DNA of 64,000 bases from an uncultured Prevotella sp. (GTDB lineage: Bacteria > Bacteroidota > Bacteroidia > Bacteroidales > Bacteroidaceae). Positions within the stretch are counted from its first letter, which is position 1. Every line of letters starts with the position of its first letter. The stretch spans positions 1 to 64,000 of the forward strand of contig CAMNII010000004.1 in NCBI GenBank assembly GCA_946540435.1, given 5' to 3'. The position numbers and the translations under genes were made by a program. Positions 51,489 through 61,086 of this stretch are shown here, piece after piece. The notes beneath the pieces were generated by a model, which saw nothing but the letters and a program-made list of their open reading frames with translations, had not been told where the DNA came from and made no database searches.

Positions 51489-54400
51489 TCAGAAGCCGAG
51501 GGCCACACCGAAGTTGAGGACACGCTGGTTCATGTAGGCGTCACCGGCGGTATTGGTGGAGATTTCGGGGTCTTGCTGATACTTGTCGTAGCTGGTCCAC
51601 GTGAACAGGTTGTAGGCGTTCATGTAGATGCGTGCGGAGTCGAGGAACTTCGGGAGTATCTTCCTCGGCAGGTCGTAGCTGAGGTCGATGGTCTTCAGTC
51701 GGATGTACCAGGCATCGACGAGCCAGAAGTCAGACATGTATGCCTCGGCAGCATTGACGGTGGTGGGGTTCGACGTCAGGCGCGGGAAGTTGATTTCCTC
51801 GCCGTTGTTGAACCGTTCTTCCGTCCAGCGCTGCAGGTGGAGGGGCTGGAACTGGCTCTTGAAGGGCTCGATACCTGTTCCGACGACGGAGAAGCTGTAG
51901 TTGAAGGATCCCTGGAAGAGGATGCTCAGGGTGAGTCCTTTCCATGAGCCTCCGATGGTCCATCCGAGGGTGGTGTTGGGCAGGTTGGGCTTGCCGATGG
52001 CCTGCTTGTCGTAGTCGTCGATGACGCCGTCGTCGTTGAGGTCCTTATACTTCAGGTCGCCGGCCTGCACGGGTGTCTCACTGACGGGGATGGCGGGTGC
52101 ATTGTCGGCACCGGCAGCAATGGCAGCAATCTCGTCAGGGGTATAGAAGCCGTCCCATGTATAGCCGAAGGGCTGGTTGATGGGCCTTCCGGTCTTGGTG
52201 AGCCATGGGAAGCGCTGCATGGCCTCCTGCTGGTAGAGGATGCGGTTTTGTGCGTAGGAGAACACGAAGTTGGTGTTGAAGCTCCAGTCGCCCCATGACT
52301 TGCGGTATCCGATTTGTCCGTCGAAACCTCTGTTCATGGTCTTGGCCACGTTGACGGGCGAGGTGCCGATACCGATGAGCTGTGGGATGTCGCCGCGATA
52401 GACGAGCTGGTCGTAGCGGTGGTCGTAGAAGTAGTCGATGGTGAGGGAGACGCTGTTCCAGAGGTTCAGGTCGATACCGATGTCGAACTTGCGTGCCTTC
52501 TCCCAGGTGACGTTGTCGTTGCCGAGAGCTCCCTCGCGGTATCCCTGCCAGTTCATGGCGCGGTCGCCGAAGTAGTAGGTGTCGCCGACCTCATAGATCT
52601 GGTTGTAGAGGTAGCGGTCGCCCATGGCGACGTCGGAGCCTACGATACCGAATGAGGAGCGTATCTTCAGGTGGTCGACGCTCTTCTCGAAGACTTTCCG
52701 GAACCATTCCTCCTCGCTGATGACCCATCCGGCGCCGATGGCGGGGAAGATGCCGTAGCGGTGGCCTGCCGAGAAGCGGTCGGAGCCGTTGTAGGCGGCG
52801 TTGAAGTCGACGAGGTACTTGTTCTTGTACTTATAGCCGAGTTTGAGGGTCATGCCCATGAACTTCTCAGGCACTTTCTGTCCGACATTCTCGTTGGTCG
52901 TGCTCTCGCGGTTGAAGAGGAGCATGCCGCTGACGTCGTGGTCTTCGTTGAACACGCGTGCATAGTTGAGGAAAGCCTGCAGGTTGAGGTCCTTGCGTGC
53001 GGTGTTGGTTCCTGCTGTGATGGCGTAGGAGCCGTTGGTGTAGACGTGGTCGGGGTTGATGTTGTAGTATCCGCCACCCTGTCCGTCGGAGTTGAAGTGG
53101 TAGGTGGGGAACTCGCTGCGCCATGCCGACCTCCAGTTCTCGTCGATGGTGGAGTAGGCCACACGGATGTTGCTCGACAGTCCTTTAGTGATGAAGTCCA
53201 TCTTCCAGTTGGCGCTGTAGAGCAGGTTGTTGTCGTTGCGGCGCGTACGGCGGTAGCCTTGGTTGGCCAGGCGTGCGTTGAGCGTCGGGCGGCGTGCGGA
53301 GGTGTCGTAGAGATAAGCCCACGAGCCATTGGGGTTGATGACGGGAGCCGAGTAGGGATGCATCTCCTCCCAACTGTAGATCTGCCCTGTGGCGTTGAGG
53401 TTATAGGGCTCGTTGATGTTCATGAAGCGCGAGGTGACGTCGAGTCGCATCGAGAGGTTGTTGGTGACCTGGAAGTCGATGTTCGAGCGGTAGTTGAAAC
53501 GGCGGTAGAGGTAGTTGGAGTTCACGTCGGTGTTGGCGGCTCCGAAGTCCTTGACCAGACCGTTCTGCATGAAGTATCCCACGGAGACGAAGTACTTCAG
53601 GCGTTCGGTACCGCCGGAGACGTCGACGTTGGCATTCGACTGCTGTGCGGTGCTCTTGAAGATCTCGTCATACCAGTTCACGTCGGGATGTCCGTAGGGG
53701 TCGTCGCCGGTGCGGAAGTGTTCGAGATCGGCATCGGTGAACAGGGGCTGCATGCCGTCGTTGGCATAGGCCTCGTTGACGAGCTGTGCCGTCTGGTAGG
53801 ATCCCAGGAAGTTGGGTTCGCGTACAGGCATCTGCAGTCCGCTCTCCACACGCACGTTGATGCGTGGCCGTCCGTCTTCACCGCGGCGGGTCTTGACGAC
53901 GAGTACGCCGTTGGCGCCCTTGATACCGTAGATGGCTGTCGTGGAGGCGTCCTTCAGGATGGAGATACTCTCGATTTCGTTGATGTTGATCTGTGAGAGC
54001 TGTTCGTAGGTGTACTCCACGTCGTCGACGATGATAAGCGGTTTGTTGCCGTCGCCGTTGAGGGAGCTGACGCCACGGATGAAGAAGTCGGAGGCGTCCT
54101 TACCGGGCTGTCCCGAGCGCTGCTGCGAGAAGAATCCCGGCAGCTTACCGGCGAGGGTGTTCTGCACGCTGCTGACGGGTACCTTCTGCAGTTCCTTACC
54201 ATTGATGGCACTGACGGCACCGGTGAGGGTGATACGCTTGGCCTGTCCGTAGCCGACGACGACGACTTCGTCGAGTCCGTTAGCATCGGGCTGCAGCTGT
54301 ACGTCGAGCGTTGCGCCGCGCACCACCATTTCGCGTTCTGCATATCCCACGTAGGAGAACAGCAGGTGTGTGCCGTTATTGGCAGCTATCGTATAGCGGC

Positions 54401-54563
54401 CGTCGAGGTCGGTGACGGCGGCTGTCTGTGTGCCTTTCACTTTCACGGTCACGCCGATGAGCGGTTCGCCGTCGTCACTACCTGTCACGACGCCGCTGAC
54501 GGTCTGTGCCATCATGAATGCATATGTGCAAAGGCACATCAAAAGCAATAGATATCTTTTCAT
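51489..54563 (-). CDS. SusC/RagA-family TonB-linked outer membrane transporter (second)
   Basis: About 1024 residues from the ATG at 54561-54563 (MKRYLLLLMCLCTYAFMMAQ). A carboxypeptidase-regulatory-like domain (about 22-95; VSGVVTGSDDGEPLIGVTV) is followed by the SusC hallmark VVVVGYGQAKRITLTGAVS, the plug, and a beta-barrel to the C-terminal LNFGVALGF. It imports oligosaccharides across the outer membrane with TonB energy and a SusD lid. It lies 2 bases after the SusD stop codon, in the order SusD then SusC, which is the reverse of usual. Confidence 0.95.
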   Translation of the reverse strand: MKRYLLLLMCLCTYAFMMAQTVSGVVTGSDDGEPLIGVTVKVKGTQTAAVTDLDGRYTIAANNGTHLLFSYVGYAEREMVVRGATLDVQLQPDANGLDEVVVVGYGQAKRITLTGAVSAINGKELQKVPVSSVQNTLAGKLPGFFSQQRSGQPGKDASDFFIRGVSSLNGDGNKPLIIVDDVEYTYEQLSQININEIESISILKDASTTAIYGIKGANGVLVVKTRRGEDGRPRINVRVESGLQMPVREPNFLGSYQTAQLVNEAYANDGMQPLFTDADLEHFRTGDDPYGHPDVNWYDEIFKSTAQQSNANVDVSGGTERLKYFVSVGYFMQNGLVKDFGAANTDVNSNYLYRRFNYRSNIDFQVTNNLSMRLDVTSRFMNINEPYNLNATGQIYSWEEMHPYSAPVINPNGSWAYLYDTSARRPTLNARLANQGYRRTRRNDNNLLYSANWKMDFITKGLSSNIRVAYSTIDENWRSAWRSEFPTYHFNSDGQGGGYYNINPDHVYTNGSYAITAGTNTARKDLNLQAFLNYARVFNEDHDVSGMLLFNRESTTNENVGQKVPEKFMGMTLKLGYKYKNKYLVDFNAAYNGSDRFSAGHRYGIFPAIGAGWVISEEEWFRKVFEKSVDHLKIRSSFGIVGSDVAMGDRYLYNQIYEVGDTYYFGDRAMNWQGYREGALGNDNVTWEKARKFDIGIDLNLWNSVSLTIDYFYDHRYDQLVYRGDIPQLIGIGTSPVNVAKTMNRGFDGQIGYRKSWGDWSFNTNFVFSYAQNRILYQQEAMQRFPWLTKTGRPINQPFGYTWDGFYTPDEIAAIAAGADNAPAIPVSETPVQAGDLKYKDLNDDGVIDDYDKQAIGKPNLPNTTLGWTIGGSWKGLTLSILFQGSFNYSFSVVGTGIEPFKSQFQPLHLQRWTEERFNNGEEINFPRLTSNPTTVNAAEAYMSDFWLVDAWYIRLKTIDLSYDLPRKILPKFLDSARIYMNAYNLFTWTSYDKYQQDPEISTNTAGDAYMNQRVLNFGVALGF

Positions 54564-54565
54564 AG

Positions 54566-56386
54566 TTAATCGTTCCAATTAGGGTTTTGCACCATGTTAC
54601 TGTTCTTGTTTACTTCCGTATAGGGGATAGGATAGAGATACATCTTGTTGCTCCAGTTGACGGTGAGGATGTCGATGGGTGTATAGGCCGTCTGCTGGGT
54701 GCCCTTCACCACCTGCATGCCCTGCAGGGGCTGCTGGAAGATGGTCTCGGCCTCACGCCAGCGACGGATGTCGTAGTAGCGGTGTTCCTCGAAGGCCAGT
54801 TCGCAGCGGCGCTCGTTGTGGATGACCTCACGCATCTGCTCACGCGTCATCGTGGGGTCGAGTCCGTAGCGCTTGTCGGCACCGGGCTCTATGCCTGCAC
54901 GGTGGCGGATGGGGATGAGCACGTTGATGATATTGTCCATGTAGGCATCGCGCTGGCTGCTCTCGTTGGCGGCCTCGGCATAGTTCAGCAGCACTTCTGC
55001 GAAGCGGAAGTAGGGCCAGAGTTCGTTGTGGTTGCTGTACTCGGTGCTGTTGCTGAAGTCGCTCATGAACTTACACATGTAGTAGCTGGTCTGGTTGAAG
55101 CGTCCCGACCCTGCCGGGTTGTTGGTGCCGCCCTGATAGGTGTCGAGCTGGGTGTTGAGCCATTGCGAGCCCTGATGCAGGACCGTGTACTCCAGTCGCG
55201 GGTCGCGGTTGTCGTAGGGGTGCTGCGGATCGTAGGTATAGGCGCTCTGTCCACGGGGCTTTCCGTCCTTCATGACGAAGGCATCGACGAGGTTCTGCGT
55301 GGGGTTGGTGCGTCCGTTGCCCAGCTTGTTGCCGGAGAATCCGAGGGGCCCGTTGGCACGCTCTATGGATGTGCCGTTGCCGTTGTTGCGGAAGAAGATT
55401 ATCTCGCGCGTATCGGTGGAAAAGTAACTGGAGAATACATTCCTGAAGTTGGCCATGAGCTGGAACTTATTACGGTTCATCGACGTGCGGGTGCTGAGCA
55501 CACCATACTTGTCGATGAACTCCCATGCTGCGTCGGCAGCCTTGTCCCATCGCGACGGGTCGTAGTCGGTATATCCCACATAGGGGTTACCCTGCTCCAG
55601 TGTCTTTCCGTTGAACAGGGGGCTGGCGGCATAGAGCAGCACGCGTGCCTTGAAGGCCAGGCAGGCCTGCTTGGTGGGAACGTGTGCGAAGGCCGTAGCG
55701 TCGCGCATGGGCAGCGAGCGCAGGGAGTCCTGAATGTCGTCGAGCTCGCTGACGATGTAGTCCACACACTGTTCGAAGGTGTTGCGTGGCAGCTCCATGT
55801 TGTCGTTGATGTCAAACACCTGGTCGCCCACCAGAGGTACGCCGCCGTAACGCTCGAGCAGCTGGAAGTAGAAGAAGGCACGGAGGAAGCGGGCCTCAGC
55901 CTTGTAGGAGGAGCCCATCGGGCGTGTCTCGCCCACTACGGCGTTACCATCTTCGTCGGTGTACTCCTTGGAGTTGACGTACGTGGTGTTGAACGGTACG
56001 CGGTCGATATTATTAATAAAGATGTTGCAACGTCGGATGGAGGCGTACCAGGTTCCCCAGTTCATGTTCGACGACACCTGGTTGCTGGCGGTGTAGCGTC
56101 CGGTCTGTAGTCTGAGTACGTCGGGGTCGGCATCCATGTATAGCGACACGGCATCGTCGGAGGCAGCATCGAGGAAGTCGCTGCCTACGCGGTTGTAGCC
56201 GTTGGGCAACGTGGAGTAGATGGCATTCAGGAAGCGCACAGCCTGCACGCCTGCCGAGTCAGTCTCTGAGAACACATACTCTACGGTATACTGGTCTACC
56301 GGCAGACTCTCATAATCGTCGGTGCATGCCGTTGTCAGGGCGAAGAGTGCGCCGGCGAGGAGGATGGTATTCTTGATTGATTTCAT
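54566..56386 (-). CDS. SusD/RagB-family surface glycan-binding lipoprotein (second)
   Basis: About 606 residues from the ATG at 56384-56386 (MKSIKNTILLAGALFALTTA), with the lipobox Cys at about residue 21. The ATG at 56395 is also possible. The SusD fold is recognised from helical blocks such as EARFLRAFFYFQLLERYGGV and the C-terminal RRCELAFEEHRYYDIRRWRE. It binds glycan at the cell surface and closes over SusC. It starts 13 bases after the upstream SusC stop codon. Confidence 0.95.
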   Translation of the reverse strand: MKSIKNTILLAGALFALTTACTDDYESLPVDQYTVEYVFSETDSAGVQAVRFLNAIYSTLPNGYNRVGSDFLDAASDDAVSLYMDADPDVLRLQTGRYTASNQVSSNMNWGTWYASIRRCNIFINNIDRVPFNTTYVNSKEYTDEDGNAVVGETRPMGSSYKAEARFLRAFFYFQLLERYGGVPLVGDQVFDINDNMELPRNTFEQCVDYIVSELDDIQDSLRSLPMRDATAFAHVPTKQACLAFKARVLLYAASPLFNGKTLEQGNPYVGYTDYDPSRWDKAADAAWEFIDKYGVLSTRTSMNRNKFQLMANFRNVFSSYFSTDTREIIFFRNNGNGTSIERANGPLGFSGNKLGNGRTNPTQNLVDAFVMKDGKPRGQSAYTYDPQHPYDNRDPRLEYTVLHQGSQWLNTQLDTYQGGTNNPAGSGRFNQTSYYMCKFMSDFSNSTEYSNHNELWPYFRFAEVLLNYAEAANESSQRDAYMDNIINVLIPIRHRAGIEPGADKRYGLDPTMTREQMREVIHNERRCELAFEEHRYYDIRRWREAETIFQQPLQGMQVVKGTQQTAYTPIDILTVNWSNKMYLYPIPYTEVNKNSNMVQNPNWND

Positions 56387-56399
56387 ACTGTGCATAGTT

Positions 56400-59300
56400 T
56401 TAGAAGTTGAGTTTGACACCGGTGAAAATAGTACGCTGCAGGGGCGAGCTGGTGAAGGTCACCTCGGGGTCTACGAGGTCGCAGGCCGAGAAGGTCAGCA
56501 GGTTCTGTCCTTCGAGGAAGATCTTCACGCGTACGCCGCCGAGCACGTTCCGACAGAAGGTCTCGGGCAGGTTATAGGCCAGCGAGGCATTCTTCAGGCG
56601 GATGAAGTTGCCGTTCTGCATCCAGAGCGACGAGCCGTAGTAGCCACCGTAGTTATAGGTGTTGCCGCCGGCGGTGAGTCGCGGATACTTGGCGGTGGCT
56701 GCCGTCTCGGGCGTCCATCGTGCCAGGATGTTCTCGAAGGCCTGTCCGTAGCTGTTGCCGATGGGCTGGAAGCCTTCTACGAGGTGACGGTCGTTGACAT
56801 AGATGTCGCGGTTGTAGACGCCCTGCCAGAGCATGGAGAACTCCAGTCCTTTCCACTCCAGTCCGAGGTCCAGTCCGAAGAACTGCACGGGCTTGTCGCC
56901 GCCGATGGCGGTGCGGTCCCACTCGTTGATGACGCCGTCGTTGTTCTGGTCGACATACTTCACGTCGCCGGGCTGCACGTCGTAGCCCACCATGACGGGA
57001 TAGTTGTTGGCGATGTCCTGTGCGGTGAGGAATCCGTCGGCCTGCAGTCCGAAGATGAGTCCCTCGGGGCGTCCGGTCTGCCGCAGGTAGTTATAGGGCA
57101 TTTCCTGCTCGTCCATGAAGAGGAGCTTGGTCTTGGCGATGCTCCAGTTGCCGCTGATGTAGTAGTTGGCGGCACCGATGCGGTCTTGCCAGGTCAGGGT
57201 GACGTCCCATCCTGTGCGGCGTGTGCGTCCGATATTCTCGTAGGGATATTCGGCGCCGAGGATGGCAATGCTCTTTCCGCGCTGCTGCAGCAGGTCGAAG
57301 TATTTGTCGTTGTAATACTCTACCGTGGCATTCAGGCGGTTGCCGAAGAATGCCATGTCGAGGCCTACGTTGAGCTTGTTGGCCTGCTCATAGGTGATAT
57401 AGGGGTTGGCGAGTCCGTCTTCCGTCACCCAGTAGCCGTTGCTGCGCTCGGAGCCCAGCGGATACAAGGTGGTGAGGTTAGTGGAGTAGGTCTGTCGCCA
57501 GATGTAGTATCCGGAGTTGCTGACGCCGTTGCCGGTGCCTCCCCATGTGCCGCGGAGCTTGAGTTTGTCGACCCACGTAGCATCGGCCATGAAGTTCTCC
57601 TTGCTGATGTCCCATCCGAGTCCGAGTGCTCCGAAGACTCCCCAGCGATTGCCGGGTGCATAGCGGTTATAGTAGCTCTCGGTGAGGCGTCCCTGTACGA
57701 AGTATTTCTTTCCGTAGTCGTAGCTGACGCTCTGCATGATGTTCGAGGGAATCATCGGCAGGTCGTAGTCGTCGATTTCGTGGCGTGTGTCGCCCATGAC
57801 GCCGGCTCCGACGGTGTGGAGGCCGAAGGTGCGCTTGTAGTCTACCGACAGCTGTCCGTAGAGGTTGTGGTAGTTGGAGACGGGTGTGAAGTTATTGGTC
57901 TGCGCTGCCGGCGAGCCGTACTGCACGTAGATGGGGTTGCCCTCGTCGCTGAGTCCGTATTCGAATACGGGGTTGCGCTTGGTGCGGGTGATGACGGTAC
58001 GGGTCTGCGTGGTGACGTTACCGATGAACTGTGCGGTGAGTCCTTTCACGACGCGGTTGAAGTCGTATTTCAGTTTTCCCGTTGCCATGATGTCGCGGGT
58101 GTTGTCGGCGATATATCCGCTCTCCATAGCCATCGACAGCAGGTTGTTCTGGTGAGAGTAGTTACCGCCGTAGCTGCCGTTCTGGTTGTAGACGGGGTAG
58201 GCATTGTTCGGTGTGCGGTAGACGTTGAGCAGCAGGTCGCTGTAGCCGTTGCCGCTGCCGCCGGGCTGGTTGCCTTCGATGATACGTCCGATGGCGGACA
58301 GTGATGCCGTCAGGTCCTGGGTGACGTTGATGTTCACCTTCGAGGAGATCATGTAGCGGTTGTAGCTGAGGTTGGTGTTGTAGCCGTTGTCCTTGTTCTT
58401 CTTGAACAGTCCCTCCTCGTTCATATAGCCGAGGTTGACGACATACTGGGCCACCTTGTTGCCGCCGGAGACGTTGAGGTTGTACGACTGTGTGGTGGCA
58501 TGGTCGTTGAGAACCTCGTCCTGCCAGTTCACGTTGGGATGGCCGTAGGGGTCGCTGCCGGTGAGGTAGGCCTGGTAGTCGTTGTAGGTGTAGATGCCGG
58601 CCTTGCCGTCGTTCTGCAGGGCCTCGTTGAGCAGGTAGGCATACTGCGCTGCGTCGAGGGGTTTGAGTTTGTTCACGCTGCTGTGGACGCCGAACTTCCC
58701 GGTGAGCGACAGGTGGAGCTTACCCTCGGTGGGTTTCTTGGTGGTGATGATGAGTGCGCCGCGCGAGCTCTTCATGCCGAGGAACATCGACGAGAGGGCG
58801 TCGCGCTCGAGGGTCACCGACTCGATGTCTTCGGGGTCGATGGAGAGCAGGCTGCGTTCTACGCCGTCGACGATGACCACCGGTGCCACGCTACGTGAGT
58901 TGTAGGTGAAGCGGGTGTTGTCGCTCTGGGAGCCGGCACCGAAGTTTGAGGGAAGGCTGCCGATGAGGTCGTCGCGTGTGTTCGACGATACGTTGGGCAG
59001 GTGTGAGCCGCGGTACTGCAACACGTTGAAGCCTGCCATACGTCCCTGCAGGGCGGTGAGGATGTCGGTGGAGAGATATTTCTCCAGGTCTTTGCCGTAG
59101 ACGGTGGACACGGAGCCGAGGTTCTCCTCGCGGCTGACGGTCTCGCCGAAGGGTCCTGTGATGTCGCGGTCGTTGTCGACGAAGCGGTCGGCGAGATGGA
59201 TGACGACATTCCCCTTGTGGCGTCCTACTTTCTCTTCCTTATAGAGGTAGGCCAGGTGCTGGTAGGTCAGCACGTCGTTGTCAGAGCAGGCCAGGGTGAA

Positions 59301-59498
59301 CTGTCCGTCGGCATTGGTCGTGGTGGTGGCACCGGAGCTTTTGACGGTCACCACGACGCCGGGCACCGGCGAGTTGTCCTGTGCCACGACCGTGCCTGTG
59401 ACTTGCTGTGCCTGTGCGGTGAGCGAGCAGACGCCAGCCACCAGCATGGTCAGCAACAGGAGCAGCCGATGTTTATTATTGAAGAAATCTGTTTTCAT
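56400..59498 (-). CDS. SusC/RagA-family TonB-linked outer membrane transporter (first)
   Basis: The product has 1032 residues. A signal peptide (about 1-31) and a carboxypeptidase-regulatory-like domain (VTGTVVAQDNSPVPGVVVTV) precede the plug (LQGRMAGFNVLQYRGSHLPN) and barrel. The usual VVVVGYG motif after the regulatory domain is missing and replaced by a longer, charged linker (DRDITGPFGETVSREENLGS). It is the fourth gene of the operon. The likely SusD partner could be the one just after it or the one at the operon start. Confidence 0.94.
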   Translation of the reverse strand: MKTDFFNNKHRLLLLLTMLVAGVCSLTAQAQQVTGTVVAQDNSPVPGVVVTVKSSGATTTTNADGQFTLACSDNDVLTYQHLAYLYKEEKVGRHKGNVVIHLADRFVDNDRDITGPFGETVSREENLGSVSTVYGKDLEKYLSTDILTALQGRMAGFNVLQYRGSHLPNVSSNTRDDLIGSLPSNFGAGSQSDNTRFTYNSRSVAPVVIVDGVERSLLSIDPEDIESVTLERDALSSMFLGMKSSRGALIITTKKPTEGKLHLSLTGKFGVHSSVNKLKPLDAAQYAYLLNEALQNDGKAGIYTYNDYQAYLTGSDPYGHPNVNWQDEVLNDHATTQSYNLNVSGGNKVAQYVVNLGYMNEEGLFKKNKDNGYNTNLSYNRYMISSKVNINVTQDLTASLSAIGRIIEGNQPGGSGNGYSDLLLNVYRTPNNAYPVYNQNGSYGGNYSHQNNLLSMAMESGYIADNTRDIMATGKLKYDFNRVVKGLTAQFIGNVTTQTRTVITRTKRNPVFEYGLSDEGNPIYVQYGSPAAQTNNFTPVSNYHNLYGQLSVDYKRTFGLHTVGAGVMGDTRHEIDDYDLPMIPSNIMQSVSYDYGKKYFVQGRLTESYYNRYAPGNRWGVFGALGLGWDISKENFMADATWVDKLKLRGTWGGTGNGVSNSGYYIWRQTYSTNLTTLYPLGSERSNGYWVTEDGLANPYITYEQANKLNVGLDMAFFGNRLNATVEYYNDKYFDLLQQRGKSIAILGAEYPYENIGRTRRTGWDVTLTWQDRIGAANYYISGNWSIAKTKLLFMDEQEMPYNYLRQTGRPEGLIFGLQADGFLTAQDIANNYPVMVGYDVQPGDVKYVDQNNDGVINEWDRTAIGGDKPVQFFGLDLGLEWKGLEFSMLWQGVYNRDIYVNDRHLVEGFQPIGNSYGQAFENILARWTPETAATAKYPRLTAGGNTYNYGGYYGSSLWMQNGNFIRLKNASLAYNLPETFCRNVLGGVRVKIFLEGQNLLTFSACDLVDPEVTFTSSPLQRTIFTGVKLNF

Positions 59499-59534
59499 AT
59501 TTCTCTTGATTTAGCATTTAAACGTTATGACTCT

Positions 59535-60605
59535 TTATTCACACTCGAAATGGAACTCGAAAGGCTCCTTCACGGCGGGCATCGGCGTGCCCAGCTGTGC
59601 CAGGTTGTCGTCCGACTGCGTGATGGTGATGGTTCCGTCGCTGTTGGTGAAGTAGTACTCTATGCGTTCGATGACCTCGTCCTCGGGAACGCCGAAGAAG
59701 TCCACCGGCCAGAAGGTGATGTTATAGGTATCACTATAGGCGTTCTCGCGCACCATACGGCTCTTGCCGTCGCGGACGTCCATGGTGTAGCGTCCTCCGG
59801 AGGTGGTATAGGCCGTGCCCTGCAGGTATACCTCTTTGGTGGCAGCCAGGGTGTTCTCGGCAGCAGAGCCTTTGAAGGTGAACGTGACATAGTCGTTCTG
59901 CAGACAGCTCATCGGAGAAATCTTGTTGAAGTGGTCGTTACAGAAGTCCAGCGTCAGTCCTACGCCGTCCACCACCTCGAAGCAGTCGGGGCTGAACTGC
60001 ACCGTCTTGTGGTCGTTGCCGCCCGAGAAACCGTCGTCGGTGTGGTTGATGAAGATGCCGAGGTGGCATTTCAGGTTCTTCTCACCGACATTGGTAGTGA
60101 TGAAGATGGTGAAGGTGGGGAACTGGTTGTTAATGATGCTGTATTTGTCATCAGTCTGGAAGGCCACCCACTCCATGTCGTCGAGCACGTTGGTGCCCAC
60201 GCCGTATTCCTGGGTGAGGCATTCCACCCATGTGCGGCCTTGTCCGTTCTTGGGAAGGGAGGTGGAGGGGATGGGCGACATCGTCAACAGCTGGTTGTGG
60301 TCTTCTGCCAGGTCGCACTTGTAGGTGATGCGGGCATTCTCGGCAATCTTCCAGCTCTTCGGTGCCAGGACACCCAATACGAAGTTCACGCCGTTGTGGT
60401 CTTCATGACAGTCGATATGTCCTTTCAGGGTGAAGGTGGCATCGGTGTTTGCCTTGGCGTAGAACACCTCGTTGCCGTTCTCGTCGGTCTGTGCCACGCT
60501 GAACTCGTCGACAATCATACAGCGGTCGCTGCTGAAACTGATGAGGGCTGCCAGTGCAAAGACGGGAACCTTACATGCTTTCAGAAAGTTTGCTATCTTT
60601 TTCAT
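59535..60605 (-). CDS. Surface protein of the SusC/D locus, DUF4961-like
   Basis: About 356 residues from the ATG at 60603-60605 (MKKIANFLKACKVPVFALAA). A signal peptide without a clear lipobox is followed by beta-rich sequence. The C-terminal half (FFGVPEDEVIERIEYYFTNS) has the look of DUF4961 proteins that accompany SusC/D genes. It may be a second surface glycan-binding protein in the manner of SusE/SusF. Family naming is from memory of such loci and is tentative. Confidence 0.6.
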   Translation of the reverse strand: MKKIANFLKACKVPVFALAALISFSSDRCMIVDEFSVAQTDENGNEVFYAKANTDATFTLKGHIDCHEDHNGVNFVLGVLAPKSWKIAENARITYKCDLAEDHNQLLTMSPIPSTSLPKNGQGRTWVECLTQEYGVGTNVLDDMEWVAFQTDDKYSIINNQFPTFTIFITTNVGEKNLKCHLGIFINHTDDGFSGGNDHKTVQFSPDCFEVVDGVGLTLDFCNDHFNKISPMSCLQNDYVTFTFKGSAAENTLAATKEVYLQGTAYTTSGGRYTMDVRDGKSRMVRENAYSDTYNITFWPVDFFGVPEDEVIERIEYYFTNSDGTITITQSDDNLAQLGTPMPAVKEPFEFHFECE

Positions 60606-60621
60606 ATATGGTGTCCTCCTG

Positions 60622-61071
60622 TTATTCTGTTTCACGATATAAAGTATATACATAGACATTGCTATGGCAACCCGGTGAGAGGGTGATGGAGATGGAACGC
60701 TGTCCGTTGACGACAGGATAGCTGAACCCGAGGTTGACGGCTTCCGAGGCGCCATTCTCCTGGAAAGAGAGCTGCATGGGGTGCTGCGGGTCGTTCACCG
60801 CCCATTTCCCTTCGCCGCTGACGACGAAGGGCAGGTAGTTCTGGATGCTGTACGTGCCGTCATCGTTCAGTCTCAGCTGGAAACGGGTGAAGTCCATCGA
60901 CTTCGTGATATCGATGCCGTTGCGCGTCACGGTCTGCAGCTTCCACGTGCCGCTCAGGTTCTTGGCGCTCTCACTCACCTCATAGGGGTTGGAGTCGTCG
61001 CTGAACGTGCTGCACGAGGTAGCCAGGGCCACTGCTGCAACAGCCAGGAATAGTCTTGTGATGTGTTTCAT
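60622..61071 (-). CDS. Small lipocalin-like lipoprotein, DUF5004-like
   Basis: The product has 149 residues. The signal peptide ends in a lipobox (LAVAAVALATSCS). The mature part begins with the lipocalin-like block LSGTWKLQTVTRNGI and continues as beta strands (RFQLRLNDDGTYSIQNYLPF). DUF5004 proteins of this type sit beside DUF4961 proteins in Bacteroidota glycan loci. It is 15 bases after the SusD gene and 16 before the DUF4961-like gene. Confidence 0.7.
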   Translation of the reverse strand: MKHITRLFLAVAAVALATSCSTFSDDSNPYEVSESAKNLSGTWKLQTVTRNGIDITKSMDFTRFQLRLNDDGTYSIQNYLPFVVSGEGKWAVNDPQHPMQLSFQENGASEAVNLGFSYPVVNGQRSISITLSPGCHSNVYVYTLYRETE

Positions 61072-61086
61072 ATTGTCGGTATGCTT

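Noticed and set aside
56322..58304. Long open frame opposite the first SusC gene
   Set aside because: It is antisense to a clear SusC gene and has low-complexity Val/Gly/Asp-rich content typical of shadow frames.
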